Assembly (NCBI GenBank): GCA_002887195.1 | Contig: PJAB01002172.1 | Location: 1 to 10,130 of the forward strand | Length of the DNA stretch: 10,130 nt | Origin: Chrysochromulina parva | Lineage: Eukaryota; Haptophyta; Prymnesiales; Chrysochromulinaceae | Reading direction: 5' to 3' | Shown: positions 6,819-10,130 of the stretch, in pieces | Layout: each line of letters begins with the position of its first letter | Position numbering within the stretch: the stretch's first letter is position 1 | Notes under the pieces: model-generated | Seen by the model: the letters and a program-made list of their open reading frames with translations, nothing else | The model's database searches: none | What the model was told of the DNA's origin: nothing | Translations under genes and position numbers: made by a program

Positions 6819-6925
6819 CCCGCTGCCGCTCCACGCCCGGCTCCCGCGCCGCGGGGACCAGCATCTCCCACGCGGGATCGCAACCCCCGGGGAGCCCGCT
6901 GCCGCTCCAGTCGAGCCCGCGCCGG
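6819..6925 (+). repeat. Imperfect GC-rich direct repeat
   Basis: CCCGCTGCCGCTCCA is exact at 6819..6833 and 6895..6909. The similarity continues for about 17 more bases with small gaps to CCCGCGCCG in both copies. The period is 76 bp. It lies in the convergent gap and has no coding explanation that I can support. Confidence 0.7.
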
Positions 6926-7163
6926 CGCCTGGAACTTTGTAACAATTTTTCCTTTCAGACAAAGCGAACCGGTAAAGGGGGGGATTATAGCCGGTACAGG
7001 GCGCGCGGGCGGACCGGGATCGCGGGAATCGAATCACGGGAAAGGCGGAAGCGAAGAGCGAAGCAACCTTAGCAACGGCGCACCACCCGACGAGGTTCCG
7101 CATCGGACTTGGAGATTGAAAGTCGTATCCTGACTGTCCGGCCTCTGTGTAGTGCGGTCGGTG

Positions 7164-7187
7164 TACGGTGACCCCTACGGTGACCCC
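7164..7187 (+). repeat. Perfect 12-bp tandem duplication
   Basis: TACGGTGACCCC is present twice in succession, 7164..7175 and 7176..7187, in the convergent gap about 100 bp past the end of gene 4. No function is evident; it is most likely a slippage product. Confidence 0.85.
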
Positions 7188-7283
7188 AATGCGGGCTGCT
7201 GTGCGCGGGGCTGCGCGGGTCGGGTGGGTGCGCGGGCCACTGACCGAGCTATTTTACATTTTGAACGACAAAAAGCCCCCATC

Positions 7284-8561
7284 TTAGGGAGTCAACTCCG
7301 CGGCTTCCTTGAGCACAGTTTCCTTGAGGTCCTTGAGGTACTGATCTGTACGCCGCTGGCTTTCCATGAGGCTCGCCTGCTCGCGCAGTTTGGCATAGAC
7401 GCGCTCTTTGTCGGCCGACATCTTGTCGAGGAGATGCTGCTCCCGCTCCCGCTCCTTCTTCTTGACCGCCCGGTCGAGCTCCTTTTGGCGCTCGAGCCTC
7501 TGACGCTCCAATTCTTGCCCCTGCCGGATCTTCTCCGAGCGTGCGGTGAGCATATTCGTAATCTTCTGCTGCTGCGCCTTCTCCCTCTGCGCCGCACGCT
7601 CCAGTTCCTCCTTCTCATGCGCCTTCTGGCTCTCTACAAGTGCCTTTTGGCGCATGGCCATCAGCTTGGCCATCTCTTCCCTTTCCTTCTTCTGGCGCTC
7701 ACGCTGGCTCGCCACCTTGTCGCGCGCACGAGCAGCAACTTCGGCGCGCTCGGCCATCTCGCGCAAGGTCGCGTCCATGCGTGCCGCCTTCTCAGATTCC
7801 ATTGCATCTCTCGCTCTCTGGCGCTGCTCCTCCTTCGCTAGTCTCATCGCCGCGATGCCGTCCGACGACTCCTTCGCACGCTGCTGCAGCCGCTCTTCCA
7901 TCTCGGCGACCTTCTGCTTCGCATTGCGCGCGCGTGCTCGCTCCTCACGTCGCCTGAGCTTCTGCCAGTGCGTATTCGTGTCCACAGCATGCGCGTTGTG
8001 CATCTGCGCTGCGCGTATGAGCGCATCGGTCGTCTGCGACGCCGCGTGCTTCGCGTGCTCGAATCGTTCGAGCTGCTGTTGGCGCTCCTCATCCATGCTG
8101 CGCTCGAACTGGAGGTACTCGGACTTGCGACGGTCTGCTGCGCGCTTTTCACTCTCATCGCGCTCATGCTGACGCCTGTCCGCTGCAGCCAAGTACGCAT
8201 CCATCCGACGCGCCTCGAATTCGACCACATCCATCATCCTCTCCTCGTGTATCCGTTTCTTGTTGATGAGCTCCACAGATTTGCTAGCAATGAGTTCCCC
8301 CCTCCGAGCCAAAACAGCTAGGCGCTGACTATTCACCAATTCCAGCCGAGCCGGATTCGGACCGTTGACAGCGAGCATCGACGAGGACGATGTGGCCATC
8401 GGACGATCGAGATCGAGGGAAGGCAATGAGGAAGGGACGTCAGGGACCGTGATCGGCCGAAAGCTTGTTGAAGTGGTTGCCGCAGGATTGTTGGCGGCCA
8501 CTGCGAGGTTGGGCATGCTACCGCCTGCCCGGGCTGGTGGGATTTTGATGGGCAGCGGCAT
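7284..8561 (-). CDS. Highly charged coiled-coil protein, function unknown
   Basis: Intronless 425-residue frame ending TAA at 7286..7284. Residues 1-80 are low in charge and rich in Pro, Ser and Ala (DVPSSLPSLDLDRP), probably disordered. From about 85 to the end it is almost continuous Glu/Arg/Lys/Gln helix with heptad-like spacing (AEMEERLQQRAKE-like stretches, LEEL-type leucines), as in trichohyalin/trichoplein-like and many axonemal or basal-body proteins. No catalytic motif, signal peptide or membrane segment is seen. A structural cytoskeletal or ciliary role is a reasonable guess only, because such low-complexity coiled coils match many families by composition. Met16 (8516) has A at -3 and may be a better start than Met1. 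It converges on gene 3 and shares its direction with the membrane-protein gene to its right, 444 bp apart. Confidence 0.85.
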   Translation of the reverse strand: MPLPIKIPPARAGGSMPNLAVAANNPAATTSTSFRPITVPDVPSSLPSLDLDRPMATSSSSMLAVNGPNPARLELVNSQRLAVLARRGELIASKSVELINKKRIHEERMMDVVEFEARRMDAYLAAADRRQHERDESEKRAADRRKSEYLQFERSMDEERQQQLERFEHAKHAASQTTDALIRAAQMHNAHAVDTNTHWQKLRRREERARARNAKQKVAEMEERLQQRAKESSDGIAAMRLAKEEQRQRARDAMESEKAARMDATLREMAERAEVAARARDKVASQRERQKKEREEMAKLMAMRQKALVESQKAHEKEELERAAQREKAQQQKITNMLTARSEKIRQGQELERQRLERQKELDRAVKKKEREREQHLLDKMSADKERVYAKLREQASLMESQRRTDQYLKDLKETVLKEAAELTP

Positions 8562-9005
8562 CCGAGCGAGCTAGCGAGCCGATGTACGCCTGCAACAACG
8601 CGTCACTAAATCTGAGCGTGGCCGCGTGAAAACGTGCGCGCCCGTGTTCGACACGCCGTCGGGGAGCCCAGTTCCTTGGTGGCGGAGGGAGGGGATCGTG
8701 TGGCTGGAAAGCGAAACGTCTCTTGTGAAATTCCACACGCCACGTCACCTTTTTATTGAGCCTCTTGCGCTGGTCACACGTGACTTCTAGGACCCTTCAG
8801 ACGACAAGTTTAAGTCAGAGTGGCCCAACCCTGGCGGGTGACGGGCTGGCGGCCCTGATTTTTCTCTACGGTGTGTCCCTTTCACGATATCTGATATTCA
8901 TATTGAGTAGCGACAGCCAAAAGATCTTGACGAGATAGAAGCCTCGCCCTTTCAATCCGTGCCGCTCAAAGCTTATGAATGCGCCGAGGCTGTTGGATGG
9001 CTGGC
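8562..9005 (-). other. Intergenic region upstream of the coiled-coil gene
   Basis: This holds the 3' flank of the membrane-protein gene and the presumed promoter and 5' UTR of the coiled-coil gene, both on the minus strand. A CACGTG palindrome (8777..8782, E-box/G-box core) and, read on the minus strand, an AATAAAAAGG patch (8759..8750) about 190 bp before the coiled-coil start are the only promoter-like elements noticed. A TTGTTGCAG (reverse of about 8602..8594) could be a splice acceptor, leaving room for a 5'-UTR intron. A minus-strand open frame from 8748 overlaps the start of the gene but has no recognisable content. Confidence 0.45.
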
Positions 9006-10130
9006 TCAGCATGGCCAAAGTCCGAGCATTTTCAGATTTGAGACGATTCGGACCAGAAAGTTTTTGATCCTTCGTAGAGTCTGATTTTTCTCTGACACGG
9101 TGAAAGCGAGTATCTCGGTGGGCTCGACCACGATCCATGTGAAGCCAAGGGAGAGCACCCAAGCGAGGATGACTTCGTGGACTTGCGCCGGTCCCATCGT
9201 CACGCCGAAGATGATGGCAAGCAGGCAAAAAGAGATGAAGAGGAGAATATTGAATACCCACGCCAGCATGAAGCGCAGCAGGTGGAGTCTCGAGCTCATT
9301 GGGACGAATCTACTTGGCGGCGTAAGCGCTGATGAGCCGGAGCCGGAACGGGAGTCGTCTGCCAACGAGATGGCCTGGCGCCTCTTAAAAATCACCCGAA
9401 CGCGACGCCATAGCTTCGTGAGATTCGATGGCTCTGGGCGCCGCCTAAACCTAAGGCGATTACCCCAGCGGAAGACGACTTTGACCACTATCGTGATGGC
9501 CGCGAGAATGATGCAAGTGATCAAGCTGTAGATGATCGTGGTGATGCTGATAAGCGGCGCGCCTCCAGTAAGGATGCTGATCAAACACAAATTGCCCATC
9601 ATCGTCGTCCAGAAGATCTGGATGATATCCTCGTCACGCAGGCGATCCCCAGCAGTATCTTCTCCTGCAGGTAGCACAGCAGAAACAAGGCCGTGCTCTC
9701 TCTGCAGCATCCTGTAGTACTCGCCGAAAAACGAGCGGAAATAGCGTCCGAGCTTCTTCGGCTGCAAACGTTCCTTGAGATCCTCATCAGCTTTCACAGC
9801 AGTCGTTGCCTGCACAGCTTTCACTGCAGTCGTTGCCTCCACCTCGGCCTTGGCAGGCATGAAAGCTTCCACCTCAGTCCTTGGCTCCACCTCGGCCCCA
9901 AGCTTTGCCCGTGCTGCCATGTGCTGCCATCGCTTTGCGCCTCCGCTGGCGCTGACGACCGCGGTGCCGGTTTCTTTGCGCAAAGACTCCCCTTGCCTGG
10001 GGGGCAACGGAGCCCAGGCCGCTTTGGGGGTTTGCACGTGAACCCATCCTCGCGTCCATTCGTCCAGGTCCATCTTGCCATCGCTGTTGATGCCGATTTC
10101 GGCGACGAGCCTACCGATCACTTCCTCGTG
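9006..10130 (-). CDS. Polycystin-1-like multi-span membrane protein with degenerate EF-hand (5' partial)
   Basis: The frame is open at the right edge, giving 374 visible residues and a TGA at 9008..9006. Residues 2-24 form a helix plus an EF-hand-like loop ending DGKMDLDE; loop position 1 is Gly instead of Asp, so calcium binding is doubtful. An Ala/Glu-rich linker (about 70-115) follows, then a basic amphipathic stretch (KKLGRYFRSFFGEYYRM). Membrane segments lie at about 169-189, 193-220, 287-313 and 318-344. The arrangement recalls the segments after the PLAT domain in polycystin-1-like proteins of protists: the IQIFW block, a basic cytosolic loop after the second span, AWVFNI in the third, and AWVLSLGFTWIVVEP in the fourth. 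A role in calcium or mechanosensory signalling would follow only if that family call holds. The pore segments are not in this window, and the protein ends soon after the fourth span. More exons may lie further left. Confidence 0.6.
   Translation of the reverse strand, partial: HEEVIGRLVAEIGINSDGKMDLDEWTRGWVHVQTPKAAWAPLPPRQGESLRKETGTAVVSASGGAKRWQHMAARAKLGAEVEPRTEVEAFMPAKAEVEATTAVKAVQATTAVKADEDLKERLQPKKLGRYFRSFFGEYYRMLQREHGLVSAVLPAGEDTAGDRLRDEDIIQIFWTTMMGNLCLISILTGGAPLISITTIIYSLITCIILAAITIVVKVVFRWGNRLRFRRRPEPSNLTKLWRRVRVIFKRRQAISLADDSRSGSGSSALTPPSRFVPMSSRLHLLRFMLAWVFNILLFISFCLLAIIFGVTMGPAQVHEVILAWVLSLGFTWIVVEPTEILAFTVSEKNQTLRRIKNFLVRIVSNLKMLGLWPC
9790..9843 (-). repeat. 27-bp coding tandem repeat in the membrane-protein linker
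   Basis: Two adjacent 27-bp copies (9790..9816 and 9817..9843) differ at only three positions. They encode VEATTAVKA followed by VQATTAVKA. The preceding residues (AEVEPRTEVEAFMPAKAE) contain looser relatives of the unit. It is a recent in-frame duplication inside a disordered Ala-rich linker between the EF-hand-like loop and the first membrane span. Confidence 0.85.

Larger units (their letters stand above)
6533..7283. other. Convergent intergenic region between genes 3 and 4
   Basis: This 751-bp gap lies between two converging genes and is the longest non-coding stretch here. The left and middle parts are GC-rich with repeated CGCTGCCGCTCC blocks. A short AT-rich patch at 6932..6960 contains TTTTTCCTTTCAG, which looks like a splice acceptor. 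An ACAAAG/CTTTGT pair and CCGGTA repeats flank it. On the minus strand, TGTAAAAT about 25 bases past the gene 4 stop (reverse of 7251..7258) could contribute to 3'-end formation. No tRNA, rRNA or convincing protein gene was found. A small minus-strand frame with a signal-peptide look (6666..6770) is treated as a finding only. Confidence 0.6.

Noticed and set aside
7010..7050. Minus-strand GATTCGATTCCC resembling a tRNA T-loop/B-box
   Set aside because: The flanking bases do not form a T-stem, and no A-box, anticodon arm or acceptor stem is found at the right distance.
7152..7841. Plus-strand open frame (229 codons) rich in Leu opposite the coiled-coil gene
   Set aside because: Leu-rich antisense of Glu/Lys/Arg-rich coding sequence is expected (CTC/CTT opposite GAG/AAG); the minus strand has the coherent coiled coil.
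8518..8748. Minus-strand 76-codon frame upstream of and overlapping the coiled-coil start
   Set aside because: It overlaps the better frame, has no domain or biased composition, and is more simply 5' UTR.
9100..10041. Plus-strand open frames opposite the membrane-protein gene
   Set aside because: They are short, broken and without recognisable motifs, while the minus strand has a single open frame with coherent membrane segments.

Overview
The window looks like nuclear DNA from a GC-rich, gene-dense unicellular eukaryote, most likely a microalga or related protist (haptophyte, stramenopile or dinoflagellate-like). The reasons are a spliced gene, a cyclic-nucleotide-regulated AGC kinase, ankyrin/J-domain and trichohyalin-like coiled-coil proteins, a polycystin-like membrane protein, short intergenic gaps and long intronless reading frames. 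There are no bacterial operons, ribosome-binding sites, RNA genes, CRISPR arrays or transposase genes. The lineage cannot be settled from sequence reading alone.

Layout. (1) 2..1388 (+): the 3' end of a tandem AAA+ ATPase of the CbbX/SpoVK type, holding the lid of one AAA+ module and a complete second module. It is interrupted by a 115-nt GT-AG intron at 830..944 and, probably, by a second intron with a non-GT donor around 1111..1208. (2) 1490..4000 (+): an intronless 836-residue kinase with three cyclic-nucleotide-binding domains followed by an AGC catalytic domain. The order is PKG-like, but several diagnostic positions are PKA-like. (3) 4310..6532 (+): a 740-residue protein with an N-terminal unknown region, a Ca-loop-like motif, about five ankyrin repeats, a J-like domain with HPD, an Ala/Thr tract encoded by a GCC expansion, and an SH3/KOW-like C-terminal domain. 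(4) 7284..8561 (-): a 425-residue highly charged coiled-coil protein, convergent with gene 3 across a 751-bp gap. (5) 9006..10130 (-): the C-terminal part of a membrane protein with a degenerate EF-hand, an Ala-rich linker and four membrane segments resembling the polycystin-1-like family of protists. It runs off the right edge.

Working together: nothing shows that these genes form one pathway. The kinase, the polycystin-like protein and the coiled-coil protein could all belong to ciliary or second-messenger signalling, but this is only a guess from family habits.

The points most worth a second look are the first intron and the kinase. The intron consists almost wholly of degenerate 10-bp tandem units and is bracketed by 12-bp near-identical direct repeats. 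The kinase combines a PKG-style single chain with a PKA-like first nucleotide pocket, an RRAAV pseudosubstrate in cis and a third pocket that has lost its phosphate-binding arginine.
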